64,000 nucleotides of DNA, from contig JANQGJ010000071.1 of the NCBI GenBank assembly GCA_028277395.1, positions 62,001 to 126,000 of the forward strand, written 5' to 3'. Below the pieces are notes generated by a model, which worked only from the letters and a program-made list of their open reading frames with translations, was not told where the DNA came from and did not search any database. The position numbers were made by a program, and so were the translations under genes. This DNA is from Bacteroidales bacterium. GTDB taxonomy: Bacteria > Bacteroidota > Bacteroidia > Bacteroidales > F082. Numbering within the stretch: position 1 is the first letter of the stretch; each line of letters starts with the position of its first letter. Of the stretch, positions 45,259-55,888 are shown piece after piece.

Positions 45259-45294
45259 AAAAAAAGCACTGCCACAAATTGTAAACAGTGCTTT
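45259..45294 (-). terminator. Intrinsic terminator of the GEVED-protein gene
   Basis: On the minus strand AAAGCACTG (45294-45286) pairs perfectly with CAGTGCTTT (45271-45263) around a 14-base loop, and runs into T through 45259. It lies 22 bases beyond the stop at 45316. Confidence 0.8.
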
Positions 45295-45315
45295 ATATTT
45301 ATTGTTTTTAGAAAC

Positions 45316-48264
45316 CTACTTAACAATAATACGCTTTACTTTTCCGTATTGCCGGTTACCAAGTCTGATAATGTAAGCTCCCGGTTTGGCATATGACATG
45401 TCGAGATCATATTTATATTTTCCATTTACTTTCTCAACCCTGTTTTCAACTAACTTTTGCCCAAGTACATTATGTAGGTTTATTACAAGTGTTTCATTGT
45501 AATTATTAGATTGCATTAAAACCTCAAATTGGTTGTTTCCTAGGTTCCTTACTATCAGTTCAGCTTTTTGCAGTACTAATTCTTCAGTCCCAATTGAAAA
45601 TACAATATCAGTCATATAATCTTCAGTTTCACCGTATTGGGTACCTTCACATGCATTATCGGGAACAGGATCATTCCAGTTAGTTTTAGCTCGCATCATA
45701 TGCTGTCCAAGATTAGCTCCGGCAGGAATTACCAATGGCATGGTTTCAATAAAAACTCCTGAACCAGCATTTGGATTATCTTCAATAATATAATTATCTA
45801 CTACTAATTCATCAATCTCAAACATAAAATTGTCATTAAAATCAATCCATACCCTGACATACTGATTAGCATAGTGAGTCTCTATTGTCAGGTCATTCGT
45901 ACTGTTTATTTCAAGTTCAGTCATCAGATATGTATAGTCTCCATAACCGTTTGGTGAGCATTCCGAAGGATTTATTATTGTCCTTAATTCAAACAGGTAA
46001 ATACCATCACCCGCTGAACAGTCAGATTCAGGCTGACACATATTTTTTGTAATTACAACACTTGTTGTATCATTAAACCTGTCAGCATCGTCCGGTAAAG
46101 ATGTGTATGATGTTAAAAGATGGTCGCCAATCTCGGTGAAATCACCGGGGGTTGAGAATGTATAGCTCATTTTATCATTTGATAACAATGGACCTGCTAC
46201 CTGTTCAGTAACAACAACATTATCAAGATTATATGAAACCTCAAAATCTGACTGGTCAGAAGTACCAAAGTTTTCAATTGAAACAGTTATTTCTTCCTCA
46301 GATGTTAAATCATTTCCTGATATGGGTTCAACAACTCCAATAACCCCAATATCATTAGGATACATGTGGAATACATTTACAGAAGCAGTATCATTTTCCC
46401 TGAATTCATCAGTTGACAGATCGGTGTATGCCGTAATGGTGTATGTTTGGCCAACATTACTAAGGTTTGCAGTTGCTGTAAATGTGTACATTTCAGATGC
46501 TCCTGTTGTAATAGGTACTGGAACTACCTCACTTACAAGGTTTCCAGCATCAACCATATAGCTTACCGGTATGTTTGACTGAGTTTCTTCACCATAATTA
46601 AAAACAGTAACAGTAACAGATTCTGCATCTGTTAATGCGCCGCTAACAGGTGCCTCAATACTCATTACTCCCACATCATTTGAGTAATCAGATGCAATCT
46701 GAAAAACTCCAACCACATCAGTCCTCTGATTACTTATAAAATATTCTGCAATATGCCAGAAGGTTTTATCATTTGTCGGGTCAAGTGACAGCTGAACATA
46801 ATCAGCCAGTCGGTTTGATGGATTGTTTGATGTTCCCTGTGCTATAAGTGTCTCATCTATCGTCATTTCTCCAAGAGGATCGGCACCATAACGCCCTGTA
46901 TAATATATTGCTATTTTATCAGTAGCACTACATGTAGTATATCCCATTCCAATATTTCCATGACCATCCATCACCATTGAGCCTGAAAATGCATTTCTGT
47001 CAGCTACCGGTGATACATAAGTACCTTCCTGGTATATTGTCCATGGATCACCATCTGTAGTTTGTCGTAACTCATACCAGCGAATACCTGCCAGTTCACT
47101 TCCGGGACCTTCAGTATCAACAACGAAATTGAAAATCGCCGAGTTGTACCCGGGAAATTTTCTGAATTGTGCCTGATTCATTATTGTTGCCTGCAGCACA
47201 TCCTGATCCGGACCGGATGGTTGGGGAACATTTGAGAAAGATCCTCCATCGAATACAGAAGTAAAAGGTGTTGTAATGATTTCCTGTGGATTGCTGATGG
47301 TGGAATTTGCGATATCATCCCAGTCAACATTCACTGTCCAAACTTTTAGATGATCCTCTGAAACACCCGCCCATGCATCATCCTGCATATAAACAACAGA
47401 AGCGTTACCAGCAGGAGGAAGGTCATCATTTATAATATTGAAGAATTGTGGACTATAAAAGCCTGATGTAGTAATCCCAGGTAGTGGAAAAGTAACAAAC
47501 TGTGAAGGATTTCCAAGCAACATCTCATCCCGTTCCACAACAAATACTTTATCAATATTACTTATATTAGCAGTTACATAATATCCATCTGACCAAACTG
47601 AAAACTTAGTATAGTCAGGGAATGCTCCGGGTTCAAATCCAGTAGTATAAACATACCATCCATCATTTACAGGATCAGGTCCCATACAAATTGCCATGTT
47701 AAAACCTTCAGGACTAAAATCAAATTCAGTTATAACAAAACGATCTGCTTGTGCATCATAAAAAACAATTGGATCTCCTGCGTCATTACCAGGAAACAAA
47801 GTACTTAATGAAGCTTCGTCAGTAAGAGGGTTGCCATCTTTATCAAATATCCTGAAACCGGTATTCCATGCTCCGACAAAATGGTTTGGTCCAACAGCAC
47901 CTGTTGGGTCTGAAGGAGTTGAAGATGATATATTAGCATCGAAAACCAGCATGGGTTCTTTACCTCTGTGCTGGGCTCTTGATCCTCCTGTGTTTACCAA
48001 TGGATCATCACCATGGGGCAATCCTTTGCCGGGAACATGTTTGTTGGCACCACGTCTTTTTGGAGGGCCGTCTTTAGGAGCTTCGTTCTGGTCAACACCA
48101 ATAAATGTGCCGTTTAGAACCTGGCTGGCTATACTAGGTACAATAATCGGTTCATCAATAATACCGTATTTGCTTGCTTTCGTTGTCTCATTTTGTTGAG
48201 CTAACAGGTTTTGTGATATAATTACCAGCAATAGAGCAATTATACTCATGAAAATTCTCTTCAT
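45316..48264 (-). CDS. Large T9SS-sorted protein with CARDB-like and GEVED domains
   Basis: 982 residues from ATG 48264, chosen because MKRIFMSIIALLLVIISQN gives a normal signal peptide; an upstream in-frame ATG at 48339 would add 25 non-signal residues. About 110-530 is a propeller-like region (DPTGAVGPNHFVGAWNTGFR near its start). Two CARDB-like adhesion repeats follow (DVGVMSIEAPVSGALTDAES and DIGVIGVVEPISG). Then comes a GEVED domain (VRVWIDFNDNFMFE ... GETEDYMTDI). The C-terminus is a short sorting domain ending RIIVK. Extracellular; exact role unknown. Confidence 0.85.
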   Translation of the reverse strand: MKRIFMSIIALLLVIISQNLLAQQNETTKASKYGIIDEPIIVPSIASQVLNGTFIGVDQNEAPKDGPPKRRGANKHVPGKGLPHGDDPLVNTGGSRAQHRGKEPMLVFDANISSSTPSDPTGAVGPNHFVGAWNTGFRIFDKDGNPLTDEASLSTLFPGNDAGDPIVFYDAQADRFVITEFDFSPEGFNMAICMGPDPVNDGWYVYTTGFEPGAFPDYTKFSVWSDGYYVTANISNIDKVFVVERDEMLLGNPSQFVTFPLPGITTSGFYSPQFFNIINDDLPPAGNASVVYMQDDAWAGVSEDHLKVWTVNVDWDDIANSTISNPQEIITTPFTSVFDGGSFSNVPQPSGPDQDVLQATIMNQAQFRKFPGYNSAIFNFVVDTEGPGSELAGIRWYELRQTTDGDPWTIYQEGTYVSPVADRNAFSGSMVMDGHGNIGMGYTTCSATDKIAIYYTGRYGADPLGEMTIDETLIAQGTSNNPSNRLADYVQLSLDPTNDKTFWHIAEYFISNQRTDVVGVFQIASDYSNDVGVMSIEAPVSGALTDAESVTVTVFNYGEETQSNIPVSYMVDAGNLVSEVVPVPITTGASEMYTFTATANLSNVGQTYTITAYTDLSTDEFRENDTASVNVFHMYPNDIGVIGVVEPISGNDLTSEEEITVSIENFGTSDQSDFEVSYNLDNVVVTEQVAGPLLSNDKMSYTFSTPGDFTEIGDHLLTSYTSLPDDADRFNDTTSVVITKNMCQPESDCSAGDGIYLFELRTIINPSECSPNGYGDYTYLMTELEINSTNDLTIETHYANQYVRVWIDFNDNFMFEIDELVVDNYIIEDNPNAGSGVFIETMPLVIPAGANLGQHMMRAKTNWNDPVPDNACEGTQYGETEDYMTDIVFSIGTEELVLQKAELIVRNLGNNQFEVLMQSNNYNETLVINLHNVLGQKLVENRVEKVNGKYKYDLDMSYAKPGAYIIRLGNRQYGKVKRIIVK

Positions 48265-48414
48265 CTCAAGTTGTTTTCGTATTAAAATAGTTATTTTCAG
48301 ATTTAATTTCAGACATGTACAGCTACTGAAGTGTTGCAAATTAAATCAAATTATAGATAAGTAATTAAATATGATCACTTTTAATTTCATCTGCTGACAA
48401 TATCTGCTGAACGT

Positions 48415-51400
48415 TTATTCAATTATCACTTTTGAAGTACTTATGGTATTTCCTTCCCTTATTGCTATTGTGTACATCCCTGAAGAATAATCCTGTACAT
48501 TAATCCTCAATTCTTTTTCTGAAGTCTTGATCGTATAAACTTCATCACCATTGATATTTTTAAGTGATACTGTTCTGTCACCTGTTGCCTGGAATACTAT
48601 GTTCAGAATGTCATTTGCAGGATTTGGAAAAACGATAATAACTTCTGAAGTTTCCTCTCCAATACCAACCGGTATAAGGATATAATCTGTTTTTATCTCG
48701 GTATCTGTTCCTCCCGGCCCTGTTACTTCTAGTGATACGGTAAAGTTACCGGGTGTTTGATATTCGTGTGAAGGATTCTGTTCTGCAGAAGATCCACCAT
48801 CGCCAAAGTCCCAGTTCCAGTCAGTTATATTTCCTGTTGAGAGGTCTGTAAAATTAACAACTAACGGTGCCTCACCTGTTGTTGGTGTTCCTTCAAAATC
48901 AGCATCAGGTATAAGTTCTGTTGCAAAAATATAATCTGTTTTTGTCAGGGTATCAGTTCCACCGGGGCCATCAACAATAAGACTTACAGTATAGGTCCCT
49001 GCATCAGTGTAGGTATGTTCAGGATTCTGTTCAGTCGAAGTATTTCCATCGCCAAAATTCCATTCCCAGACATCTATTTCACCGGTTGAAAGATCGGTAA
49101 ATGAAACAGTTAATGGAATATTGCCGGATGTTGGGACTCCCTGGAAATCGGCAACCGGAGCAGGGTGTGTAACTTCAATATAATCAGTTTTAACCTCATC
49201 ATCTGAACCGGAAGGTCCTGTTACAACAAGTGTTACAGTATATAATCCGGGATCAGCATAAGTATGTTCAGGGTTTTGTACTGTTGATGTATTACCGTCA
49301 CCAAAATCCCAGTCCCAGCTGTCAATTGTTCCTGATGACAGGTCAGAAAAGCTAACAGGTAAAGGATAATTCCCGCTTAACGGATCTCCTGAAAAGTTTG
49401 CCGTTATTGCATCTGTACTTCCTGTGATCTCCACATCGTCTAAACAGACTCCGTAACCATACAGTGCATTTCCTTCAAACCCGACATAATAAGTTGAGCT
49501 GAGATTTGTTAATGTAACAGAATCTTTGGTCCATGAACTGATGTTGCCATTGTAAGTATGAAGCAATACCCATGAACTTGTTTCCGAGTCCCTGTAATAT
49601 ATACTTAGTTCATCCTGGTCGGGTGACCATAACTCCTGTGTATGCCAGAATGATATCTGTGCAGAAGTATATGAAGATAAATCGAGTGGTGGTGTAACCA
49701 GTATTGTTTTATCTTCACCGGTATCATCATCTTTAAGGCAGGCATTATAGATACCACTGTGTGCTGATCCAGGGTTTGAATCTCCGTTTCCTGTGATGAA
49801 TTGCCAGTCAACATTCCCGCCGCTTATATATTCCTGTGTCCAGCAGTCAGGTATTGATCCGTTATTTTCAAAATCTTCGAAGTATGGGAAAGTCGTTATA
49901 TTACAATCCATTACAGTAATGTAGTCAGTCTTTATTTCTGTATCGGTATCGGTACCATCTGAAACAACAAGCGTTACATCCCATGTTCCTTCTGTATTAT
50001 ATTGAATTGGTGGTGGGGTTTGTCCTGAATGGCTTCCAGGTGTTCCACCTTCAAATGTCCAGGTCCAGGATGTAGGTGATCCGGTTGAAACATCAGTGAA
50101 GTTCACGCTTTCTCCCAGGTTTATATTTGTGTCGTCAGCAGTAAAGTTAGCTGATAAGGTATTTGAAGTATAAAGATCAGATTCCCACAATCCTCTCCCG
50201 TAAGTAGATGCCCTTAACAGGCTGTTTGCTGGATTGGCATCATAATAAATCTCTAATTCGGTAACTACAACATTTGGCATATTGTCAAAGAAAGGTGTCC
50301 AGTTTGCAGCACCTAATTTCAGGTATACACCTACATCTGTTGCAGCATAAAGCTCTGTCTGCGATGTGTTCTGTTTGTTTTGAATGACACAATTGGTTGG
50401 TAATGATGGAAGTCCGGCAGATATATCTGTCCAGCTTGAACCACCGTTTGTTGATTCATAAACACAGTAATTGTTAAACTCACCCATTGATAACCAGATG
50501 GTATTCGGATCGTCATCTTTTACACTAATGTAAGTAATATTGGAAGAACCCGTTGGGAGTGATCCCGTTATATTTGACCAGGATGAACCTCCGTCATCTG
50601 TTCCATACAAAGTACCGGTTGTAGCAGCATAAATATAATTGGAATTTGAAGGTGCTACTGCCAGTGATCTCAAAGTGCTACCTGACCAGGTACTTAACTG
50701 TGTCCAGTTGTTTCCCTGGTTTGTTGATTTCCAGACATCCTGAAAACCTACAAGTATAGTATTACTGTTATTAGGATCCTGAACATAAGGCGTTACCCAG
50801 GCAGCATTTCCTGATATGCCGTCGTCTATTTGAGTAGAGCTTGACCAGTGGTCTGTTGTTCGGTAAATAGCACCATAGTACAGTGATGCATATTGTACAT
50901 TTTCATCAGAATAATCAATCAGACATTCCATACCATCACCTCCAAGTACGTCATTCCAGGTAGATGTCAGCAATGCCTTGGTTCCGTTGTCCTGAAGTCC
51001 GGTAATTACATCGGCAGAAGTGGTTTGAGCAACACCAAGACGGTACATCTGGCTTATAACCATTCCATCTGTGTGATGCGACCAGGTTGAGCCACTATTA
51101 GTGGTACTGTATAAACCACCATCATTGCATTCCCATAATGTTGATGATCCGTTTTGAAATGCAAGGTTGTGTTTATCAGCATGAACAGTAGTTGCACTAC
51201 CCCAACAGGTACCCGACCAATGTGTATTAATACTCCATGAACTTCCTCCGTTTGTTGACTTCCATGTGTTAACACCACCAAGAAATACGGTACCGGCATC
51301 ATTGGGATCTGCTGCTATACATAAGTCATACCATCCCTGACCACCACTGTCAGTTCCATCACATCTCCATCCCAACAGATTGTCTGAATCATAGATCAGT

Positions 51401-52473
51401 GAAAAACTCGATCCTGAATCCGTTGATTTATATACTCCATACAACCCGCTGTTTGAAGCAGCCATAACTGCATATACAACTGTTGCATCATCAGCACTAA
51501 CAGCTATTTCTGTTCTATGTCCGCTTGTGTTCAGACTTGTTGTCCATGTAGCTCCGCTATCAGTTGATTTGTAAATATCTCCCTGTTTTGTACTACCATA
51601 AATAATATTACTGGTCCCGGGTTTAAATTCCATATCTATATAAACGTTAGCAGTAAGAAACGACCAGTTTACACCTGCATCAGTACTTTTATATAAACCG
51701 TCAGTTGTTGCGGCATAAAGCGTGTTATTGTTGGTGGGATCCAGTAATAGTCTGTTTACAAGACGTTTTTGCCCTGCTGTATAGGACAGCCCGGTGGTTT
51801 GCCATGTAGAGCCACCATCGGTTGACTTAAGAACTCCAACAGAATATGTATCGGAAGCATCTCTGTCGCCTGTAGCAATATAAACCAGATCATCACCTGA
51901 TGTTGGTATAACAATGATATCACTGATACCTATTGCTTCAATATCATCACTCATTGGTGTCCACGAAGAACCTCCGTCGGTTGATTTCCATACACCACCT
52001 GAAGCAGCTCCTACGTATAATGTGTTATTATCTGTGGGGTGGAATCCGATACAATTTAACCTGCCAATTCCTGCATATCCGCCTGGCGAAGTACTTGGTC
52101 CCATTGATACCCAGTTCCCTGATGCACTTCTCTGTGGAACCAGTGTTTCTTTAATTCTTTGATATTCTTCCCATGCAGAATTATTAGGAAATTCACCTGT
52201 AACAGGATCAACCCTGTTTTCCCAGAACCATTCCCAGCGTTTGAACTGTTTCCATCCTCCTGCTTTTGTTTTCACTCCGTTAACCATGTAATAGCCATTA
52301 ACAACCTCTTTATCTGACCAATAGCTGTTGAACGCATCCCTGATTTCGAAAAAGGTCAGTTCTCCCGACTCAAGCTTATCATTCGGAAGCAGTGAATTCC
52401 ACGGTTGTGCCTTTGTTTCATTTGCAATAACTGTAATAACAATTATTAAAATAATAGTTAAAAATCGATTCAT
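48415..52473 (-). CDS. Very large T9SS-sorted VPS10-like propeller and PKD protein
   Basis: 1352 residues from ATG 52473; the upstream ATG at 52551 lies before the promoter. Signal peptide MNRFLTIILIIVITVIANE. About 120-780 is a sortilin/VPS10-like BNR propeller with many (Y/W)KSTDGGSSW Asp boxes. A PKD domain is followed by a MAM-like domain (FPYFEDFENNGSIPDCW). Three tandem PKD domains follow, each with WDFGDGNTST or a variant and NPEHTY. The sorting domain (FPNPANDILNIVF ... GMYTIAIREG) closes it. The Asp boxes point to a structural or glycan-binding propeller rather than a proven sialidase; no catalytic set is visible. Confidence 0.88.
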   Translation of the reverse strand: MNRFLTIILIIVITVIANETKAQPWNSLLPNDKLESGELTFFEIRDAFNSYWSDKEVVNGYYMVNGVKTKAGGWKQFKRWEWFWENRVDPVTGEFPNNSAWEEYQRIKETLVPQRSASGNWVSMGPSTSPGGYAGIGRLNCIGFHPTDNNTLYVGAASGGVWKSTDGGSSWTPMSDDIEAIGISDIIVIPTSGDDLVYIATGDRDASDTYSVGVLKSTDGGSTWQTTGLSYTAGQKRLVNRLLLDPTNNNTLYAATTDGLYKSTDAGVNWSFLTANVYIDMEFKPGTSNIIYGSTKQGDIYKSTDSGATWTTSLNTSGHRTEIAVSADDATVVYAVMAASNSGLYGVYKSTDSGSSFSLIYDSDNLLGWRCDGTDSGGQGWYDLCIAADPNDAGTVFLGGVNTWKSTNGGSSWSINTHWSGTCWGSATTVHADKHNLAFQNGSSTLWECNDGGLYSTTNSGSTWSHHTDGMVISQMYRLGVAQTTSADVITGLQDNGTKALLTSTWNDVLGGDGMECLIDYSDENVQYASLYYGAIYRTTDHWSSSTQIDDGISGNAAWVTPYVQDPNNSNTILVGFQDVWKSTNQGNNWTQLSTWSGSTLRSLAVAPSNSNYIYAATTGTLYGTDDGGSSWSNITGSLPTGSSNITYISVKDDDPNTIWLSMGEFNNYCVYESTNGGSSWTDISAGLPSLPTNCVIQNKQNTSQTELYAATDVGVYLKLGAANWTPFFDNMPNVVVTELEIYYDANPANSLLRASTYGRGLWESDLYTSNTLSANFTADDTNINLGESVNFTDVSTGSPTSWTWTFEGGTPGSHSGQTPPPIQYNTEGTWDVTLVVSDGTDTDTEIKTDYITVMDCNITTFPYFEDFENNGSIPDCWTQEYISGGNVDWQFITGNGDSNPGSAHSGIYNACLKDDDTGEDKTILVTPPLDLSSYTSAQISFWHTQELWSPDQDELSIYYRDSETSSWVLLHTYNGNISSWTKDSVTLTNLSSTYYVGFEGNALYGYGVCLDDVEITGSTDAITANFSGDPLSGNYPLPVSFSDLSSGTIDSWDWDFGDGNTSTVQNPEHTYADPGLYTVTLVVTGPSGSDDEVKTDYIEVTHPAPVADFQGVPTSGNIPLTVSFTDLSTGEIDVWEWNFGDGNTSTEQNPEHTYTDAGTYTVSLIVDGPGGTDTLTKTDYIFATELIPDADFEGTPTTGEAPLVVNFTDLSTGNITDWNWDFGDGGSSAEQNPSHEYQTPGNFTVSLEVTGPGGTDTEIKTDYILIPVGIGEETSEVIIVFPNPANDILNIVFQATGDRTVSLKNINGDEVYTIKTSEKELRINVQDYSSGMYTIAIREGNTISTSKVIIE

Positions 52474-52519
52474 CTCTCGTAATAAGTTTTTTGTAATGTG
52501 CCTAAAAGTATAATGGGGC

Positions 52520-52527
52520 CAAAAATA
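52520..52527 (-). promoter_or_regulatory. -7 element (TATTTTTG) for the PKD-protein gene
   Basis: Exact TAnnTTTG on the minus strand, with a TTG 21 bases upstream and the ATG 46 bases downstream. It fixes the start at 52473. Confidence 0.6.
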
Positions 52528-52767
52528 AGATAAATTTAATGATAATATCAACTACTATGATATATGTTAGTGTTTTCACGGAAGATAATTCAATAGTGGC
52601 AACCTAGTATGGATAGGATCGTGTAAGTGTCATAAAAACAGATTGTTATTATTAATTAAAACCTGACTACGATAAGCAAATTTTATCCTTCATACCGGAT
52701 TATTAAACTGTATTAGCAATTGAATGAAAGAATTGATATATGGCAATAATTACCATTGATATTATCA

Positions 52768-53826
52768 TCAATATTTGGCAAAGGAAACCTTATATAGATT
52801 TGAGCTGGTGGAATATACGGATTCCCAGGTAGTACCTCCGTCAGTAGTTAATAATATTTGTCCGAAGAAACTACTTGTGGTTGATTGACCCGCAACTACC
52901 GCGTTCTGGTCATTGAATGAATCAATTCCCACAAGGAACATATTCGGGCCGGTAAAACTATATTTATTCCACGTTTCTCCGGCATTGGAAGTCTTGTATA
53001 TATTATTCAGATCGAATGCTCCCCACCAGGTATTTTTGTCCAGCATAATGAGATCATTTATGTCAGCTGGTCCGCCACCACCACCGGCACCGGGAACCGA
53101 ATCATTATTCCAGTTAACACCTCCGTTTTGTGTATGAGTATAATGTGCTTCAGCACCATAAATTACTACATTTTCTTCACTTGTTGCCTTAACACCTATC
53201 CAGCCGTTTTTATTGTAATTATCCTCTAGTACTATTGAATCCCAACTTGTGCCTCCGTTACTTGTTTTGGCGATAAATCCCAGATTATTCAGATTTTGTC
53301 CAACCGTATATACAGTCTTTTCATTAATAGCATGAATCCCCTGCATATTATTCTGAAAAAAGTTGCCGTCAAATACAGTCCAGGTGCTACCTCCGTTATT
53401 TGTATTATAAATTACACCAGGTGATCCGCTTATCCAGATATTGTCTTTTGTAAGTGCTGAGATGCCTTCAAGATACCTGTCGGTATTATTATCAACATAA
53501 GGTAGCCTGGTCCAAAGTACACCTCCATTATACGTAACAAGAATGGAATTATTTGTACCAACTGCCCAGACAGTCATTGAATCGATAGCCTGAACATTCA
53601 TAACATCAATATTTAAAAGAGCCTCCTGACCTTTTCCCTGTCTCTCCCAGGTTTTTCCTCCATCTGCGGAATGTAATATCATCCCATAATCGGTACTGTC
53701 CTGTTGACCTACCACCCATACATGCCTGTTAAGATCAATTGGGTCATCATCATCTTTTTTGCAACCTGAAAATACTATAACAGTAGTCGTCAGTGCAACT
53801 ATTACAATAAATATTAGCTTTTTCAT
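52768..53826 (-). CDS. BNR-repeat (YCF48-like) lipoprotein
   Basis: 352 residues with a lipobox (VIVFSGCKKDDDD) that predicts lipid attachment; the run of aspartates after the cysteine is common in Bacteroidota lipoproteins. The body has six or seven Asp-box type units (SADGGKTWE, TYNGGVLWT, TNNGGSTWT, TSNGGTSWD, TSNAGETWN, TTDGGTTWE). It has no sorting domain, so it is held by its lipid rather than by T9SS. Its propeller resembles that of the neighbouring PKD protein. Confidence 0.85.
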   Translation of the reverse strand: MKKLIFIVIVALTTTVIVFSGCKKDDDDPIDLNRHVWVVGQQDSTDYGMILHSADGGKTWERQGKGQEALLNIDVMNVQAIDSMTVWAVGTNNSILVTYNGGVLWTRLPYVDNNTDRYLEGISALTKDNIWISGSPGVIYNTNNGGSTWTVFDGNFFQNNMQGIHAINEKTVYTVGQNLNNLGFIAKTSNGGTSWDSIVLEDNYNKNGWIGVKATSEENVVIYGAEAHYTHTQNGGVNWNNDSVPGAGGGGGPADINDLIMLDKNTWWGAFDLNNIYKTSNAGETWNKYSFTGPNMFLVGIDSFNDQNAVVAGQSTTSSFFGQILLTTDGGTTWESVYSTSSNLYKVSFAKY

Positions 53827-53873
53827 ATTTTGTCAGATTATTTAAACGCTTGTATTTGTGTTGAATATGTGTA

Positions 53874-53881
53874 CAAATATA
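53874..53881 (-). promoter_or_regulatory. -7 element (TATATTTG) for the BNR lipoprotein gene
   Basis: Exact TAnnTTTG on the minus strand with a TTG 20 bases upstream. Leader about 45 bases. Confidence 0.6.
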
Positions 53882-53968
53882 ATACATGAATAAATAAAAA
53901 TCAATTTATTATGGGCTATGTATTACTCTTGTTGTTTAATTTTACCGTTTTTACGATAAAATACTACT

Positions 53969-54508
53969 ATGATAAATTGGTTCATAAATATATCTTTAAT
54001 AATACTGTTTTCAGGCACAATCAGCTCATTCACAAATACTAACAGGGAGAAAGGGAACAGGGGTTACCATGTTAAAGTTGGTGACAATGTAGAGAATATA
54101 AAATTTAATTTATTGGATGGCTCAACCATTGAACTGGCTGATTTGAAAGGTAAAGTAGTTGTATTACAGTTTACGGCAAGCTGGTGTTCGGTTTGTCGCA
54201 GAGAAATGCCTGTTCTTGAAAAGGAAGTGTGGCAAAAATATCGTGATCAGGATCTTATTTTAATAGGGATTGACCTTGACGAACCTCCTGAGAAAGTTAA
54301 AAGATTTGTAGAAAAAATGAATACAACATATCCAATATCGCTTGATCCCGGTGGGGAAATTTTCCAAAAGTTTGCATACGAAGGTAGTGGAGTTACAAGA
54401 AATGTAGTAATTGATAAAAAAGGCAGGATCGCATATCTGACAAGACTATTTGAACGTGAAGAATTTGATAATTTGAAAGAAAAAATTGAAGAGTTGATTT
54501 CTGAATAG
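53969..54508 (+). CDS. TlpA/ResA-like periplasmic thioredoxin
   Basis: 179 residues. An N-terminal signal or anchor segment (about 1-21) is followed by a thioredoxin fold with the active site WCSVC in VVLQFTASWCSVCRREMPVL. The cis-proline region reads GSGVTRNVVIDKKGRIAY. The insertion of TlpA/ResA proteins (LILIGIDLDEPPEKVKRFVE) is present. It probably reduces disulphides or carries reducing power in the periplasm, as in cytochrome maturation; the partner is not known. The 54525 gene converges on it with 16 bases between the two stops. Confidence 0.88.
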   Translation: MINWFINISLIILFSGTISSFTNTNREKGNRGYHVKVGDNVENIKFNLLDGSTIELADLKGKVVVLQFTASWCSVCRREMPVLEKEVWQKYRDQDLILIGIDLDEPPEKVKRFVEKMNTTYPISLDPGGEIFQKFAYEGSGVTRNVVIDKKGRIAYLTRLFEREEFDNLKEKIEELISE

Positions 54509-54524
54509 AAGCCAGGGTTTAATA

Positions 54525-55370
54525 TTAATTATAATCAACTTTAAAATCAGTATCATTTATACTAATTAAATATCTGTTTAGACAACTTCCGTTGTTTGAA
54601 AAATAAACATCACCATTGTAATCAAACTGAGGTAATTCCACATAACTGCTTCCATACAAAAAATAACAGCAATAATAGTAATGCTGTAGTTTGTCATCTT
54701 CGTTGATCGTGCTTACAAAAGGGTAATTATTTCTTGCTATTCCATCAATAGTTCCCCATATGTCAAAGCTGTCGTGAGTTGAATAATAGGGTGTTGACAC
54801 ATCTTTATAAAACTTATAATTAAGGTTGAATCTGTAACTCAGTGTTCCTGTGGAGTCAGAATATCCACGGGTCAGGTTTTCAGCTTCAGCAATATAAACA
54901 GGATTTGTGGTGTTACCGATGAAATCGTTCTTCAATTTGAATCCTGTTACGCTAACAGTGTCGGTATCATACATAAAACCATTAAAGGTAAAATTAACAT
55001 CTGCCTGGGGCTCTGAAAATCCGGTTTCTGTAGTTGCAATATAATTGCCAAGACGGAAATGACCATATCCATCATGATTACCCCAGACACTGTAATCGAT
55101 TTTGATAGTTGCAGGATTACTTTGTAAGGTTACTGTTGCCCCGTCAATAGTTGCTATACTGTCATTTTGCAAAGTTGTGTCAGACAGGGCTTTAAAGTAA
55201 GTAAATAATAGCAGCCCAGTCATTTGTTGTGCTTCAACATAATCAGGAATTGTTTCTACTGCGGGGCTATAATCAAACGATGTATTATTTTTATGACAGC
55301 TGACAAAATAAACTGTTTGTACAAGGATAGCAGCTATAGCAAATATCCTGAAAAAAATCCTGTTTGTCAT
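54525..55370 (-). CDS. Hypothetical lipoprotein at the end of the folate operon
   Basis: 281 residues with a lipoprotein-type signal (FRIFAIAAILVQTVYFVSCH). The body is beta-rich with no recognised family (for example FNGFMYDTDTVSVTGFKLKN). Its ATG shares four bases with the folA stop (ATGA), so it is translated with folA. There is no evident link with folate metabolism; the overlap may simply be shared transcription. Confidence 0.7.
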   Translation of the reverse strand: MTNRIFFRIFAIAAILVQTVYFVSCHKNNTSFDYSPAVETIPDYVEAQQMTGLLLFTYFKALSDTTLQNDSIATIDGATVTLQSNPATIKIDYSVWGNHDGYGHFRLGNYIATTETGFSEPQADVNFTFNGFMYDTDTVSVTGFKLKNDFIGNTTNPVYIAEAENLTRGYSDSTGTLSYRFNLNYKFYKDVSTPYYSTHDSFDIWGTIDGIARNNYPFVSTINEDDKLQHYYYCCYFLYGSSYVELPQFDYNGDVYFSNNGSCLNRYLISINDTDFKVDYN

Positions 55371-55861
55371 TTTCTTTTGTATATTTCAAAGGTGTACGTG
55401 AAATCATTTTGGGGATCATCAACAACATCTTCTTTTGATACCAGTTCCCAATCATTTAACGGGATTTCAGGAAAAAAAGTATCGGCTTCAAAGTCTTTAT
55501 GAACTCTGGTTATATAAAGTTTGTTAGCAAATGGCATGAACTGGCTGTAAATTGAACCGCCTCCAATTACGAAATTCTCTCTACCGATCTCCATTTTCCC
55601 AATTGCGTCTTCTATGGAATAAGCCATTATGCAATTGTCAATTTCTTCACCGGCTACATCCGTAATTATCATACTTGTACGATTTGGCAGCGGACGGTTT
55701 GGAAGTGAGTAATAAGTTCTTTTGCCCATTACTATATAATGGTTTTTGGTAATCTCTTTGAATCGCTTAAGATCATTGGATATATGCCAGAGCAGATCAT
55801 TATTTTTACCAATGCCTTGATTTGCAGCAATTGCTACTATAATTGAGATATCTTTTTTCAT
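55367..55861 (-). CDS. folA: Dihydrofolate reductase
   Basis: 164 residues, the usual size. GIGKNNDLLWHISNDLKRF carries the catalytic acid (Asp30 here, like Asp27 of E. coli). VMGKRTYYSLPNRPLPNRTS contains the NADPH phosphate-binding region, and NFVIGGGSIYSQFM is the conserved GG strand. It regenerates tetrahydrofolate from the dihydrofolate made by thymidylate synthase, encoded just upstream (gap 27 bases). Confidence 0.96.
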   Translation of the reverse strand: MKKDISIIVAIAANQGIGKNNDLLWHISNDLKRFKEITKNHYIVMGKRTYYSLPNRPLPNRTSMIITDVAGEEIDNCIMAYSIEDAIGKMEIGRENFVIGGGSIYSQFMPFANKLYITRVHKDFEADTFFPEIPLNDWELVSKEDVVDDPQNDFTYTFEIYKRK

Positions 55862-55888
55862 AATTTATAAATATTATAATCGTGGAAA